A stretch of 64,000 nucleotides of DNA from Aquimarina muelleri DSM 19832 (GCF_000430665.1 NZ_AUML01000023.1:1-64000), one strand, 5' to 3'; positions 40,384-51,120 are shown, numbered from the stretch's first letter. Numbers and translations: made by a program. Notes: generated by a model not told the origin, from the letters alone.

Positions 40384-41703
40384 GTGCGAAGTAGTAAAGA
40401 ATACGTTTTAGAAAACCCTTTAGAATTTAAAGCTAAATTATTGCAATGGGCGCAACAGTTTGAAGAGGTTATATGGTTGGATTCTAACGATTATAAACAA
40501 CAATATTCTAGTTATGATGCAGTACTTGCGGTAGATGCTTTTACTGGTATTAAAACAGATTATTATAATGGTTTTGATAAATTAAAGGAGTATCAGGAAC
40601 AAACTCAGGATTGGATTTTTGGTTACCTTTCTTATGATCTTAAAAATGATGTAGAAAATCTGGTTTCCAAAAACCAAGATGATCTTGGTTTTCCTGATTT
40701 GTGTTTTTTTCAGCCTAAAAAACTTTTTCTGCTTAAAGGTAATACTCTAGAGATTCAGTATTTAAGAATGGTGGATGATGAAATAGAAGAAGATTTTGAA
40801 TATATAACTGCTATCAGTATAGAAACAGGTGTTTTTGATAAAGACATGGGACAACCATGCGAAAAAATAAAAATAAGCCTTAGGATAACAAAAGATGTAT
40901 ATAAAGAAAAAGTAAATCAAATGCTTGCTCATATTCATCGGGGAGATATATACGAAGCTAATTTTTGCCAAGAGTTTTATGCAAAAAATAGTTGTATACA
41001 TCCTTTACAGACCTATTATCATTTAAATTCTATTTCGAAACCTCCTTTTGCTACCTTTTTTAAGATGAATCATTGTTATTTATTATCTGCATCGCCAGAA
41101 CGATATTTAAGAAAGGAAGGCAAAAAAATAATCTCTCAGCCTATAAAAGGTACAGCAAAGAGATCTTTGGATATTAAGGAGGATAAAAAAATGATATCCG
41201 ATTTAGAAAAAGACCTTAAAGAACGATCAGAAAATATTATGATTGTAGATCTGGTACGAAATGATTTATCCAAAACAGCAACAAAAGGATCGGTTAAAGT
41301 TGAAGAGCTGTGTAAAGTATACTCTTTTGATCAAGTGCATCAAATGATCTCGACAGTGGTTTCTGAAATCGGTAGTAATACCTCTCCTGTAGATGTTATT
41401 AAAACCACTTTCCCAATGGGAAGTATGACAGGAGCTCCTAAAATATCTGCTATGCAAATTATAGAAAATCTGGAAGAATCTAAAAGAGGATTGTATAGTG
41501 GCGCAGTAGGATATTTTTCGCCAGAAGGAAATTTTGATTTTAATGTGGTTATTAGAAGTATATTATATAATAAAGAAAAACAATATGTTTCTTATACTGT
41601 TGGAGGAGCAATAACTGCTAAATCAGATCCAGATAAAGAATATGAAGAATGTTTACTGAAGGCAAAGGCTATGCGCGAGGCATTAGAGGGGACTAGTTTT
41701 TGA
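40384..41703 (+). CDS. pabB: Aminodeoxychorismate synthase component I (PabB-like)
   Basis: The product of 439 residues, starting at GTG 40384 (RSSKEYVLENPLEFK), belongs to the chorismate-binding family. MNHCYLLSASPERYLRKEGKKI and the C-terminal PMGSMTGAPKISAMQIIE, plus FNVVIRSILY, are conserved. PabB, with the glutaminase PabA, makes aminodeoxychorismate for folate. Anthranilate synthase is an alternative. Upstream TTG codons at 40360 and 40372 would overlap the FMN reductase gene. No PabA is nearby. Confidence 0.88.
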   Translation: MRSSKEYVLENPLEFKAKLLQWAQQFEEVIWLDSNDYKQQYSSYDAVLAVDAFTGIKTDYYNGFDKLKEYQEQTQDWIFGYLSYDLKNDVENLVSKNQDDLGFPDLCFFQPKKLFLLKGNTLEIQYLRMVDDEIEEDFEYITAISIETGVFDKDMGQPCEKIKISLRITKDVYKEKVNQMLAHIHRGDIYEANFCQEFYAKNSCIHPLQTYYHLNSISKPPFATFFKMNHCYLLSASPERYLRKEGKKIISQPIKGTAKRSLDIKEDKKMISDLEKDLKERSENIMIVDLVRNDLSKTATKGSVKVEELCKVYSFDQVHQMISTVVSEIGSNTSPVDVIKTTFPMGSMTGAPKISAMQIIENLEESKRGLYSGAVGYFSPEGNFDFNVVIRSILYNKEKQYVSYTVGGAITAKSDPDKEYEECLLKAKAMREALEGTSF

Positions 41704-41760
41704 GTATATGACTTGTCTTGTCTCAAACCTTCAAACTCAAAAACTAAATGACTTATTTAA

Positions 41761-42462
41761 TTAAATAAGATTTCTTCTAAAACTCTTTCTTACATCAATA
41801 ATAATTTCTTTAACCTCTTTGGCAGTCATGTCTTTGATAATTGCTATTTCTTCAAAATTTAATTTGCCAAAAACGAAAAGGTCAATAACTTTAGAGGTTT
41901 CCATAGGTAACCAACTATAAAATTTACCTAATAATTTCTGTTTTTTATAGGCAGAAGAAGATTTAGAATCTATAACTCTAAGGATAGCAGAATCTTGGTC
42001 ATCATAAATAAAATTTAGCTTGTCTTCGGAATTTTGACGATAACAAATATCATCTAACTCTTCTTTCATTATAAGTTCATTATCACCTTCTACGGTATAA
42101 TTTTCTTCAAGTTCCTTTAGTTCTTTTTTTAAAAAATAACTAGTACTAATATTTTTTTGATGCCACCCTTCGCGTTGATGTAGTTCATCCATAAGCTCAT
42201 CTGCTATTTTAAAAAGTTGAAGCTCTAGAGATAAAGTATCTATTTCTGTATCTAGATTATCTTGGTGTAATTTAACGATTGCATCATCAATAATACCATT
42301 AGAACAATACATGTTTTGAGGTAAAATACCTGTGCTTTCTGCTATATAAAGTCTGTGTTTTACATATGGATGTAAGTGGGGTACGATGGATAATAACTTT
42401 TTACTAAATTCCTTTTTATCATCAGTCCTTTTATATTTTTGTAATTCATTAGTGGTATTCAT
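41761..42462 (-). CDS. Sigma-70 family-like protein, conserved in flavobacteria
   Basis: The 233-residue protein has a helical N-terminal part and a C-terminal block YSWLPMETSKVIDLFVFGKLNFEEIA and AKEVKEIIIDVRKSFRRNL, which reads like sigma region 4 or a similar helix-turn-helix. Regions 2 and -10 recognition motifs are not obvious. It may be an ECF-type or regulator protein rather than a true sigma factor. It is single, convergent with pabB. Confidence 0.55.
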   Translation of the reverse strand: MNTTNELQKYKRTDDKKEFSKKLLSIVPHLHPYVKHRLYIAESTGILPQNMYCSNGIIDDAIVKLHQDNLDTEIDTLSLELQLFKIADELMDELHQREGWHQKNISTSYFLKKELKELEENYTVEGDNELIMKEELDDICYRQNSEDKLNFIYDDQDSAILRVIDSKSSSAYKKQKLLGKFYSWLPMETSKVIDLFVFGKLNFEEIAIIKDMTAKEVKEIIIDVRKSFRRNLI

Positions 42463-42622
42463 AGGTACTTGATTTAAGAGTTGTTTTCTAAAAATAAGGA
42501 AAACAAATTAAATTTAATGTTAAAAACCTGATAATCAGTTTTTAACTGTGGTTTTATTTAGGATTGTGATAGCCATTCAAAATCGTATATTTGAAAAAGC
42601 TAAAAAATAGATAATATTAAAT

Positions 42623-43939
42623 TTGTTGTTACAAGAATTTAGAAATCATATTATAACCAATTTTCCTTTTCTTTCAGGAAGCAAATTATTAATTGCTTGT
42701 AGTGGAGGATTAGATAGTATTGTCTTAGTAAAACTTTTAGATACGTTAGAAATTGATTTTAGTGTAGCACACTGTAATTTTAAATTACGAGGAAAAGAAA
42801 GTGATGGAGACGAGAAATTTATAATAAAGCTAGCAGAAAAACTCCATATCCCTTTTTTTAGAATAGATTTTGATACCAAAAAATATGCAAAAGAACATAA
42901 GTTGTCTATACAGATGGCAGCTAGAGATTTGCGATATGATTGGTTTAAAAAACTAGCAACAGAACATGGTTTTGATTATATTTTAACAGCACATCATGCA
43001 GATGATAACTTAGAGACTTTTTTGATTAATTTATCTAGAGGTACAGGAATAGAAGGTTTAACAGGAATACCAGAAATTAATGAAATTTTTATTCGTCCTC
43101 TTCTTCCTTTTTCCAGAACTGAAATTCTAAAATTTGCCAAGGATAATGTATTGGATTGGAGAGAAGACAGTAGTAATAGTAGTATAAAATATCTTCGGAA
43201 TAATCTTAGGCACGAAGTAGTTCCCAATTTAAAATTGGTAAACCCGAGGTTTTTATCCAATTTTAATACCACTATAGAGTATCTTAAACAAAGTAACGAG
43301 TTTATTCAAGGGCAAATATCTTATCTTAAAAAAGAATTATTTGAAACTTCCGATAAAGGGTACATTAAGATATCAATATGTAAATTGGGTGAGTTTGGAA
43401 ATCCACGAACCAATTTATATTTTTTATTAAAAGATTATGGATTTAAAGCTTGGGGGGATATTGAGCAGATAATAACAGCTCAATCTGGCAAGCAAGTGTT
43501 TTCAGAATCCCATAGATTAGTTAAAGACAGAGGTTATTTATTATTAACTGATATACCTGAAGAGATATCATATCGGGAATATAGTATACCTGAAGAAGAA
43601 AGTATGATAATGATTCCTTCTGGAGCACTTAAATTTAAAGTAGTAGTAGGAATTTCAGATACAAACCTGAATACGGTTTATGTTGATAAAGAAAAGTTAA
43701 AGTACCCTTTAATTGTAAGAAAATGGAAAGAAGGAGATTATTTTTACCCTTTAGGGATGAAAGGAAAGAAAAAACTTAGTAAATATTTTAAAGACGAAAA
43801 ATTATCTCTTTTAGCTAAAGAGAGAGTATGGTTATTATGCTCTGGAAAAGAAATTATATGGATTATAAATTACAGAGCAGATAATAGATATAAAATAAGC
43901 CCTCAAACAAAACAAATACTTAAAATAACCTTGATCTAA
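42623..43939 (+). CDS. tilS: tRNA(Ile)-lysidine synthase
   Basis: The 438-residue enzyme attaches lysine to C34 of tRNA-Ile(CAU) and is essential for decoding AUA. It carries the PP-loop LLIACSGGLDSIVLVKLL and RDLRYDWF; the C-terminal half has IVRKWKEGDYFYPLGMKGKKKLSKYFKDEKL, the family's C-terminal domain. No ATG precedes the PP-loop: translation must begin at TTG 42623 or 42626. Its stop overlaps the dsbD start by one base (TAATG). Confidence 0.95.
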   Translation: MLLQEFRNHIITNFPFLSGSKLLIACSGGLDSIVLVKLLDTLEIDFSVAHCNFKLRGKESDGDEKFIIKLAEKLHIPFFRIDFDTKKYAKEHKLSIQMAARDLRYDWFKKLATEHGFDYILTAHHADDNLETFLINLSRGTGIEGLTGIPEINEIFIRPLLPFSRTEILKFAKDNVLDWREDSSNSSIKYLRNNLRHEVVPNLKLVNPRFLSNFNTTIEYLKQSNEFIQGQISYLKKELFETSDKGYIKISICKLGEFGNPRTNLYFLLKDYGFKAWGDIEQIITAQSGKQVFSESHRLVKDRGYLLLTDIPEEISYREYSIPEEESMIMIPSGALKFKVVVGISDTNLNTVYVDKEKLKYPLIVRKWKEGDYFYPLGMKGKKKLSKYFKDEKLSLLAKERVWLLCSGKEIIWIINYRADNRYKISPQTKQILKITLI

Positions 43940-45915
43940 TGCGAAATCTAATATTACTAATCACTTTACTATTTTCTACAATACTTTTTTCGCAAACATT
44001 AGATCCTATTAAATGGAAAGCAAGTGTAGAAAAAGAAACAGAAGATACTTATGTATTACATTTTAAGGCTACATTAGATAAAGGCTGGCATTTATATTCA
44101 CAAAATGAGGCAGAAGGCGATGAAATAGCACCTACACCTACAGAATTCACTTTTGATAATACACCGCAAACATATACCCTTGTAGGAGAAACTAATGAGC
44201 CAAATGGAATTGAAAAATATGATAACATCTTCGAAATGGATGTTAAGTATTTTGAAGATAAAGCTGTCTTTTTTCAAAAAATAAAGCTTGTAGATAAAAA
44301 TATAAAACAAATAAACGCAGAGGTGTTCTTTTCGGTATGTGATGACGAAAGATGTCTTGCACCAGAAATAGTACAATTTAATATAAATCTTGATGGTGCA
44401 GCAGTTGAAAATAAAGGAGATCTTTCAAGTATTACAGCAAAGGATCAAGAAAAATCAAAAGGATTAGATATAAACGTAAAAGGATGGGATGTTTACCCTT
44501 CAGAAGATACGGAAGAGAAAAGTTATTTCACCATATTTATTTTAGGCTTTTTAGGAGGATTAATAGCATTATTAACCCCATGTGTTTTTCCTATGATACC
44601 ACTTACGGTTTCCTTTTTTACCAAAGGAAATAAGGATCGTAAAAAAGGATTGTTTAACGCCATTTTATATGCGTTTTTTATATTTATAATCTATATTTTA
44701 TTAAGCTTACCATTTCATTTGTTAGACTCTTTAGATCCAGAAATATTAAACAACATTTCTACAAATGTCACTCTTAATATTGTGTTCTTTGTTATTTTTA
44801 TAGTGTTTGCTATATCCTTTTTTGGATATTTCGAAATAACATTGCCAGCATCTTGGAGTAATAAACTGGATAGTAAAGCAAATAGTATAGGAGGTGTTAT
44901 AGGTATCTTTTTTATGGCATTAACATTGGCATTAGTTTCCTTTTCATGCACAGGGCCAATCCTAGGATCTTTGTTAGGAGGGTCGTTAAGTAGTGATGGT
45001 GGAGCAATGCAGTTAAGCTTTGGTATGGGAGGATTTGGTTTGGCTTTGGCTTTACCATTTGGGTTATTTGCTCTGTTTCCTAATTGGTTGAATTCTTTAC
45101 CAAAAAGCGGAGGTTGGTTAAATACTGTAAAAGTAGTATTAGGTTTTGTAGAATTAGCATTGGCGTTTAAGTTTTTATCCAATGCAGACCTTGTAGAACA
45201 CTGGGGTATTTTAAAACGAGAAATATTTATAGGAATTTGGATTGTAATAGGTGTAGTAATGGTTTTATATCTTTTTGGAAAAATACGTTTTCCACATGAT
45301 AGCCCTATACAAAAACTAAGTATTGGTAGAAAAACATTAGGAGTATTAATTTTAGCATTTGTAATTTACTTAATCCCTGGGCTAACCAATACCACGTATG
45401 CAAATTTAAAATTGTTAAGTGGTTTTCCTCCTCCTTTATTTTATAGTATTTATGAAAAAGAAGCACATGGGCCATTAGGGCTTAATGCATATACCGATTT
45501 TGAAGAAGGACTTAAAGCAGCCAAAATACAGAATAAACCCATTATATTAGATTTTACAGGATGGGCATGTGTAAACTGTCGTAAAATGGAAGAGCAGGTG
45601 TGGAGTCATCCAGAAATTATGGATATACTTAAAAACGAGTATATCTTAATATCTTTGTATGTGGATGATCGAAAAGAATTATCAGAAAAAGATCAATTTA
45701 AATATTTGAAATCCGAAGGAAGAGTAAAAGATATTAGAACGATAGGGGATAAGTGGGCAACTTTTCAAACTCTTAATTTCAAAAACAATTCGCAACCTTA
45801 TTATGTGCTTTTAGATACAGATATTAATTTATTGAACCATACTACAGCATATACACCAGATACTGACGAATATTTAAAGTGGTTAAAAACAGGCCTAAAA
45901 AACTATAAGAAATAA
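43939..45915 (+). CDS. dsbD: Thiol:disulfide interchange protein DsbD-type
   Basis: The 658-residue protein has a signal peptide, an N-terminal DsbD-alpha domain with CDDERC (residues about 132-137), a membrane part with eight helices of the CcdA/DsbD type (FLGGLIALLTPCVFPMIPLTVSFF; CTGPILG), and a C-terminal thioredoxin domain with CVNC (ILDFTGWACVNCRKME). It carries electrons from the cytoplasm to periplasmic thiol proteins. It is cotranslated with tilS by one-base overlap. Confidence 0.94.
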   Translation: MRNLILLITLLFSTILFSQTLDPIKWKASVEKETEDTYVLHFKATLDKGWHLYSQNEAEGDEIAPTPTEFTFDNTPQTYTLVGETNEPNGIEKYDNIFEMDVKYFEDKAVFFQKIKLVDKNIKQINAEVFFSVCDDERCLAPEIVQFNINLDGAAVENKGDLSSITAKDQEKSKGLDINVKGWDVYPSEDTEEKSYFTIFILGFLGGLIALLTPCVFPMIPLTVSFFTKGNKDRKKGLFNAILYAFFIFIIYILLSLPFHLLDSLDPEILNNISTNVTLNIVFFVIFIVFAISFFGYFEITLPASWSNKLDSKANSIGGVIGIFFMALTLALVSFSCTGPILGSLLGGSLSSDGGAMQLSFGMGGFGLALALPFGLFALFPNWLNSLPKSGGWLNTVKVVLGFVELALAFKFLSNADLVEHWGILKREIFIGIWIVIGVVMVLYLFGKIRFPHDSPIQKLSIGRKTLGVLILAFVIYLIPGLTNTTYANLKLLSGFPPPLFYSIYEKEAHGPLGLNAYTDFEEGLKAAKIQNKPIILDFTGWACVNCRKMEEQVWSHPEIMDILKNEYILISLYVDDRKELSEKDQFKYLKSEGRVKDIRTIGDKWATFQTLNFKNNSQPYYVLLDTDINLLNHTTAYTPDTDEYLKWLKTGLKNYKK

Positions 45916-45938
45916 AACCTTTAAATTAAAAACCACTA

Positions 45939-46340
45939 ATGAATATTTTTATAAGTATATGTGGTATGTTGTTTCTGTTTTTTTTAGTTTTATTTTTTAA
46001 GTATCGAGTTTTGTCTTCAAATACAGTTATAATAATTGATTCTTCTATACAATATAAAATAGTAGATATAGAGCAGAAAGATTATTTAAGATATAGTTTT
46101 GAATCATTAAATAAAAATAAAAGAGTATGGCTCGATGATTCTTCTGGTACTATTAAATGGCTATATGTAAATAAAGCGGATTTCGATAGGCTATGGCCTG
46201 AAAGCCCTTTTAAAATGGTAGAGAAAAATTACTATATAAAAGCAAAATTCAAACTAAAAAAAATGTTTTTTGGAGATTATAGCATAGCAAAAGTTATAGC
46301 ATTCGAAAAAGTTACAGGAAGACCTAACATAAAAAAATAA
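45939..46340 (+). CDS. Small membrane-anchored protein of unknown function
   Basis: The 133-residue product has an N-terminal transmembrane helix (ISICGMLFLFFLVLFFKYRVL) and a soluble domain of about 105 residues (KIVDIEQKDYLRYSFESLNK, FDRLWPESPFKMVEKNYYIKAK). No family recognised. It follows dsbD after 23 bases and probably shares its transcript. A role with DsbD is conceivable but unsupported. Confidence 0.6.
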   Translation: MNIFISICGMLFLFFLVLFFKYRVLSSNTVIIIDSSIQYKIVDIEQKDYLRYSFESLNKNKRVWLDDSSGTIKWLYVNKADFDRLWPESPFKMVEKNYYIKAKFKLKKMFFGDYSIAKVIAFEKVTGRPNIKK

Positions 46341-46482
46341 TAGACTTTATATAATGGGATTATGCAGGTTTGTGTTATTCCTTAATATACGCATATGGAT
46401 GATAAGGTGTTAAAATCTCCTTAAAGCTGTACTGGTCGCAACGCCATTTTTTTATCTTCATCGATAAACTAAATTTATACCA

Positions 46483-48336
46483 ATGCGATCGGTCAGATTA
46501 ATTATTTTAAACAGTATAGTCCTTCTATACACTATTACTACATTCTCTCAAGAATTAGCCTCTTTTGATATAAAAGAGCAATACACAAAACAAGAGGTAG
46601 ATATCGTTATGAGAGACGGTGTTAAACTGCACACCACAATTTATACCCCAAAAGATACTTCGAAAAAACATCCTATTTTGATGCAAAGAACTCCGTATAG
46701 TTCAAGACCTTACGGTGAGAATCAGTTTCCTTCTAAAATAGGACCAAATGAGTTTCTGATGAAAGAAGGTAACATTATTGTTTATCAGGATGTTCGTGGG
46801 CGCTGGATGAGTGAAGGGGTGTATGATAATATGCGTGCTTATATTCCTAATAAAACAGATAAACAGTTTGATGAAGCTAGTGATACTTATGATACTATAG
46901 ATTGGTTAGTTAAAAATGTAGCCAATAACAATGGTAAAGTTGGGATTTGGGGTATTTCTTACCCTGGTTTTTATGCAACTTATTCCCTGTTAGATTCGCA
47001 TCCTGCTTTAAAAGCAGTGTCTCCACAAGCGTGTATAGGAGATTTCTTTTTTGATGATTTTCATCATAATGGAGCATATTTATTGAGTTATTGGAGAGTA
47101 ACACCTTTATTTGGTCTCGAAAAAACGAAGCCAACCTCAGAGCCTTGGTACAAATTTGCAGAATTACCAACAGAGGATCAATATCAGTTTTTTTTGGATG
47201 CAGGTCCATTAACTAATTTGGATACATATTATAAAGAAGATAATGTATTTTGGACACAATTAAAAGAGCATCCAAATTATGATGATTTCTGGAAAAAAAG
47301 AGGAATCATTCAACACTTAAAAGACGTTAAACCAGCTGTTATGGTAGTAGGAGGTCTGTTTGATGCAGAAGATTTATATGGCCCTTTTGAAACCTACGAA
47401 AATATCGAAAATAAAAGTGAAAATTATAATATAATGGTATTCGGTCCATGGAGTCATGGAGATTGGGCAAGAACGAAAAAACGACAGGCAATAGGTAATG
47501 TATATTTTGGAGATGATATTTCTTTAAATTATCAAAAAAATATAGAGACCCCATTTTTTAATCACTTTTTAAAAGGGGAAGCAAATGGAAAAACAGGCTT
47601 GCCAGAAATTCAAATTTTTGATACCGGAAAAAAAGAATGGAATTCTTATGAAATCTGGCCTCCAAAAAATGTAAAGAAAAAAACGTTTTACCTTTCAGAT
47701 AATGAAGTATTGTCGGATAAAAATAAGGAAGGCTTTTCAGAATTTATAAGCGATCCCAAAAAACCAGTACCATATTCTGAAGATATTAAAATGGTATTTA
47801 CACCTCGAAAATATATGACAGATGACCAAAGATTTGCAGCACGTCGTCCAGATGTGTTAGTTTTTGAAACACCAATACTTACTGAAGATATGACCTTATC
47901 CGGTGAGGTTTTAGCAAAATTGAAAGTAGCAACTACAGGTACAGATGCAGATTGGATAGTGAAATTAATAGATGTATATCCAAATGACGCCAAAGACACA
48001 GAAGAAACGCAAGCGTATTTAAAAATGGCAAATTACCATATGATGGTGCGTAGCGAAGTAATGAGAGGGCGTTTTAGAAATAATTTTAGTAAACCAGAAC
48101 CTTTTATTGCAAACCAAAAAACAGATGTAAATATAAAATTACAGGATATACATCATACTTTTAAAAAAGGACATAAAATACAGGTTCAGGTACAAAGCAC
48201 ATGGTTTCCTTTTATAGATTTAAACCCACAGAAATATGTGCCTAATATTTTTAAGGCAGATGCATCCGATTTTAAAAAGCAAACACACAAAGTATATTAT
48301 GATTCAGTAATAGAAGTTTCCATTTTAAATAACTAA
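46483..48336 (+). CDS. CocE/NonD-type hydrolase (X-Pro dipeptidyl-peptidase family)
   Basis: The 617-residue protein has a signal peptide (NSIVLLYTITTFSQ), an alpha/beta-hydrolase with the nucleophile in GIWGISYPGFYATY, Asp in GGLFDAEDLYGPF and His in FGPWSHGDWA, and a C-terminal jelly-roll (KMVFTPRKYMT, then DIHHTFKKGHKIQVQVQSTW). Members hydrolyse acyl esters (cocaine, glutaryl-7-ACA) or cleave X-Pro dipeptides. Its gene is 19 bases upstream of a DUF885 gene, likely one unit for peptide use. Confidence 0.93.
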   Translation: MRSVRLIILNSIVLLYTITTFSQELASFDIKEQYTKQEVDIVMRDGVKLHTTIYTPKDTSKKHPILMQRTPYSSRPYGENQFPSKIGPNEFLMKEGNIIVYQDVRGRWMSEGVYDNMRAYIPNKTDKQFDEASDTYDTIDWLVKNVANNNGKVGIWGISYPGFYATYSLLDSHPALKAVSPQACIGDFFFDDFHHNGAYLLSYWRVTPLFGLEKTKPTSEPWYKFAELPTEDQYQFFLDAGPLTNLDTYYKEDNVFWTQLKEHPNYDDFWKKRGIIQHLKDVKPAVMVVGGLFDAEDLYGPFETYENIENKSENYNIMVFGPWSHGDWARTKKRQAIGNVYFGDDISLNYQKNIETPFFNHFLKGEANGKTGLPEIQIFDTGKKEWNSYEIWPPKNVKKKTFYLSDNEVLSDKNKEGFSEFISDPKKPVPYSEDIKMVFTPRKYMTDDQRFAARRPDVLVFETPILTEDMTLSGEVLAKLKVATTGTDADWIVKLIDVYPNDAKDTEETQAYLKMANYHMMVRSEVMRGRFRNNFSKPEPFIANQKTDVNIKLQDIHHTFKKGHKIQVQVQSTWFPFIDLNPQKYVPNIFKADASDFKKQTHKVYYDSVIEVSILNN

Positions 48337-48355
48337 ATAACCCAAAACTAGTATT

Positions 48356-50218
48356 ATGAATAAAATAAAAACAAGCATACTACCTTTGTTATTTTTCTTT
48401 ACGGTAATTAGTTGCAAAGAACAAAAAAAACAACCTGATAATCAATTAAGCCATGCTTCGCAAGAAATAGAGGAGCATTCTAAAAAATTAAATGATTGGT
48501 TTGAATCTCAATTTGAAAAAGAAGTAGCTAGGTCTCCTAAGTGGCAAACCTATTTAGGAATAAAAACAGAAGATTATGGTAAGTGGGATGATATCTCTCC
48601 TAAAAGAGAAGCTGAAGATCTAAAACGGACAAAAGAAAGATTAGCATATTTGATAGATTCGATTGATGTCTCTAAACTAAATAAAGCAGCATCTCTTAGT
48701 TATAAACTAATGAAACAAAAGCTAGAAGATGAAATAAAACATTTTGACTATAGATTTTATAATTACCCGGTAAATCAAATGCATGGAATGCAAGCAGAAA
48801 TACCTGCTTTTATGATCAATATGCATAGAATTGAAAATAAGAGCGATGCAGAGGCTTATATTTCTAGATTAAACGGAATGAACGCACTGTTTGCCCAAGC
48901 TATAGAAAATATAAAAATGAGAGAAAAAAATGGTATTCTTCCTCCTAAGTTTGTTTTTGAAAAGGTTTTAAGTGATAGTCGTAATATTATTATAGGACAT
49001 CCATTCGATAAGTCTAATAAAGAAAGTACCTTATTTGCGGATTTTAAAAGTAAGATAGAAAAAATAGAGTTGACAGATGAAGAGCAAAAAGATTTAATCT
49101 CCAAATCAGAAAAAGCTATGATAGAAAATGTGATGCCAGCTTTTAAAAACCTTATTACATTGTTAGAAGATCAGCAAAAAAGAGCAACTACAGAGGATGG
49201 TGCATGGAAATTTCCTAAAGGAGATGCTTTTTATAATATAGCATTACAGCGCATCACTACTACAGATATGACCGCAGAGCAAATACATAAACTTGGGTTA
49301 AAAGAGGTAGAACGTATCCATAAAGAGATGCGTGACATTATGAAACAAGTTAAATATAAAGGTACATTACAAGACTTTTTTAGCTATATGAAAGAAGATG
49401 AAAAGTTTTATTTCACAAATACTGAGGAAGGAAAAAAAGCATACCTTACACAAGCAGTTGAGCTTATTGATACTATGAAATCCAAGTTAGATGAACTTTT
49501 TATCACAAAACCCAAAGCAGATATCATTGTAAAAGCAGTAGAGTCTTTTAGAGAAAAAAGTGCTGGAAAAGCCTTTTATCAAAATGGAACACCAGATGGA
49601 TCCAGACCAGGAACATATTATGCAAACCTATACGATATGAAAGCAATGCCAAAGTACCAGATGGAAGCATTGGCATATCACGAAGGTATACCAGGGCACC
49701 ATATGCAAATATCTATTGCACAGGAATTGGAAGATGTTCCTAAATTTAGAAAATTTGGAGGATATACCGCGTATTCAGAAGGATGGGGATTGTATACAGA
49801 ACTATTACCAAAAGAAATAGGTATGTATAGTGACCCATATTCTGACTTTGGAAGACTAGCTATGGAGTTATGGAGAGCTTGTCGATTAGTAGTAGATACT
49901 GGGATTCATCATAAAAAATGGACAAGAGAAGAAGGTATAAAGTACTATAAAGATAATACACCAAATGCAGAAAGTGATGCAATAAAAATGGTAGAACGCC
50001 ATATTGTAATGCCAGGTCAGGCAACTGCATATAAGATAGGGATGAATAAAATTTTGGAACTACGGGAAAATGCAAAGAAAAAACTTGGTGATAAATTTGA
50101 TATTAGAGAGTTTCATGATGTAGTATTAACTAATGGAGCAGTCCCACTTACTATTTTAGAAGAATTAGTAGGAGAGTGGATAGTAAGTAAAGATCTAGAT
50201 CAAGCTATGAAGCAATAG
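48356..50218 (+). CDS. DUF885-family metallopeptidase-like lipoprotein
   Basis: The 620-residue product has a lipoprotein signal (LPLLFFFTVISC, Cys21) and the DUF885 landmarks: YHEGIPGHHMQISIAQEL at about 440-457, an HExxxGHH zinc-site-like block, and TAYSEGWGLYTELL with the next Glu. The family probably contains zinc-dependent carboxypeptidases or similar. It belongs with the CocE-type enzyme upstream. A terminator follows at 50237. Confidence 0.9.
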   Translation: MNKIKTSILPLLFFFTVISCKEQKKQPDNQLSHASQEIEEHSKKLNDWFESQFEKEVARSPKWQTYLGIKTEDYGKWDDISPKREAEDLKRTKERLAYLIDSIDVSKLNKAASLSYKLMKQKLEDEIKHFDYRFYNYPVNQMHGMQAEIPAFMINMHRIENKSDAEAYISRLNGMNALFAQAIENIKMREKNGILPPKFVFEKVLSDSRNIIIGHPFDKSNKESTLFADFKSKIEKIELTDEEQKDLISKSEKAMIENVMPAFKNLITLLEDQQKRATTEDGAWKFPKGDAFYNIALQRITTTDMTAEQIHKLGLKEVERIHKEMRDIMKQVKYKGTLQDFFSYMKEDEKFYFTNTEEGKKAYLTQAVELIDTMKSKLDELFITKPKADIIVKAVESFREKSAGKAFYQNGTPDGSRPGTYYANLYDMKAMPKYQMEALAYHEGIPGHHMQISIAQELEDVPKFRKFGGYTAYSEGWGLYTELLPKEIGMYSDPYSDFGRLAMELWRACRLVVDTGIHHKKWTREEGIKYYKDNTPNAESDAIKMVERHIVMPGQATAYKIGMNKILELRENAKKKLGDKFDIREFHDVVLTNGAVPLTILEELVGEWIVSKDLDQAMKQ

Positions 50219-50236
50219 GGATTAAATAAAAGAAGA

Positions 50237-50276
50237 AAAACCTCACAGGTCTTAAAAAAAGCCTGTGAGGTTTTTT
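50237..50276 (+). terminator. Rho-independent terminator after the DUF885 gene
   Basis: AAAACCTCACAGG pairs with CCTGTGAGGTTTT across a loop, then T-run. It ends the CocE/DUF885 transcript. Confidence 0.92.
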
Positions 50277-50361
50277 GGTTATTAAATTCTTTTAAATTGA
50301 AAAAGCTACAATGTATATTTATTAAAATATTCTCTATATACGTTTCTTATAAAAAAGTATA

Positions 50362-51108
50362 ATGAAAAAATCAATATTATTAATCCTAGTAATTTTCATA
50401 TCGTTATCCTGTATAGAAAAAGATAATAGCGATAAAAAGCAAATAGAATCCAAATATAAAAGTATTGAGGTTCCTGTTTTTAAAATCAATAAAGAGAATT
50501 TTGCAGCACTACAAAGTTTGCATTTTTATCACTCGGTAGGAGGAAAGCCGATAAAAGAAGAAACTTTGGTAGAGATGAAATACGATAAGGATTTTTTAGA
50601 AATAAAATTTGAATGTAGAAATAATCCAAGGATAGATCAAAACTATTATACCCAAGATAACTCATACTTATTTCATCAGGAAGTATTTGAGCTTTTTATA
50701 AGTAATGGAAAGGAAGCAAAGGAAAACTATTTAGAAATTCAGTTAAACCCTAATAACGCCTTGTTTTTAGGTAAGGTAACCAATAAATATAAAAGTGATA
50801 ACTCTTATGCATTAGAGCTTATAGATATATCGACATCAGGTGTACAACATAGTGTAGAAAAAGATATTAAAAATGAGACTTGGAAAGGATATTTAAAACT
50901 ACCAATTGCCTTGTTACAATATCCAAATAAAAAATCAGAAACTGTTTTTAGGTTAAATATGTTTAGGATTATTTCTAATATAGATCATACAAATGAAGAT
51001 TGGAGTGCTAATGCAGAAAATGCAACTTTTGCCTGTTGGAACAGTCCTAATACGGCAAAACCAAAATTTCATGCTCCAGAGCATTTTGGTTATTTGGTAT
51101 TGGAATAA
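50362..51108 (+). CDS. CBM9-like carbohydrate-binding lipoprotein
   Basis: The 248-residue product has a lipoprotein signal (ILLILVIFISLSC, Cys17) and a single beta-sandwich resembling CBM family 9: LVEMKYDKDFLEIKFECRNN, FHQEVFELFISNG, YLEIQLNPNNALFLGKV and the C-terminal HAPEHFGYLVLE. Such proteins often bind reducing sugar ends. It is convergent with the DUF5009 gene, with only 12 bases between the stops, and together they form a carbohydrate-related group. Confidence 0.8.
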   Translation: MKKSILLILVIFISLSCIEKDNSDKKQIESKYKSIEVPVFKINKENFAALQSLHFYHSVGGKPIKEETLVEMKYDKDFLEIKFECRNNPRIDQNYYTQDNSYLFHQEVFELFISNGKEAKENYLEIQLNPNNALFLGKVTNKYKSDNSYALELIDISTSGVQHSVEKDIKNETWKGYLKLPIALLQYPNKKSETVFRLNMFRIISNIDHTNEDWSANAENATFACWNSPNTAKPKFHAPEHFGYLVLE

Positions 51109-51120
51109 CAGCTACACTAT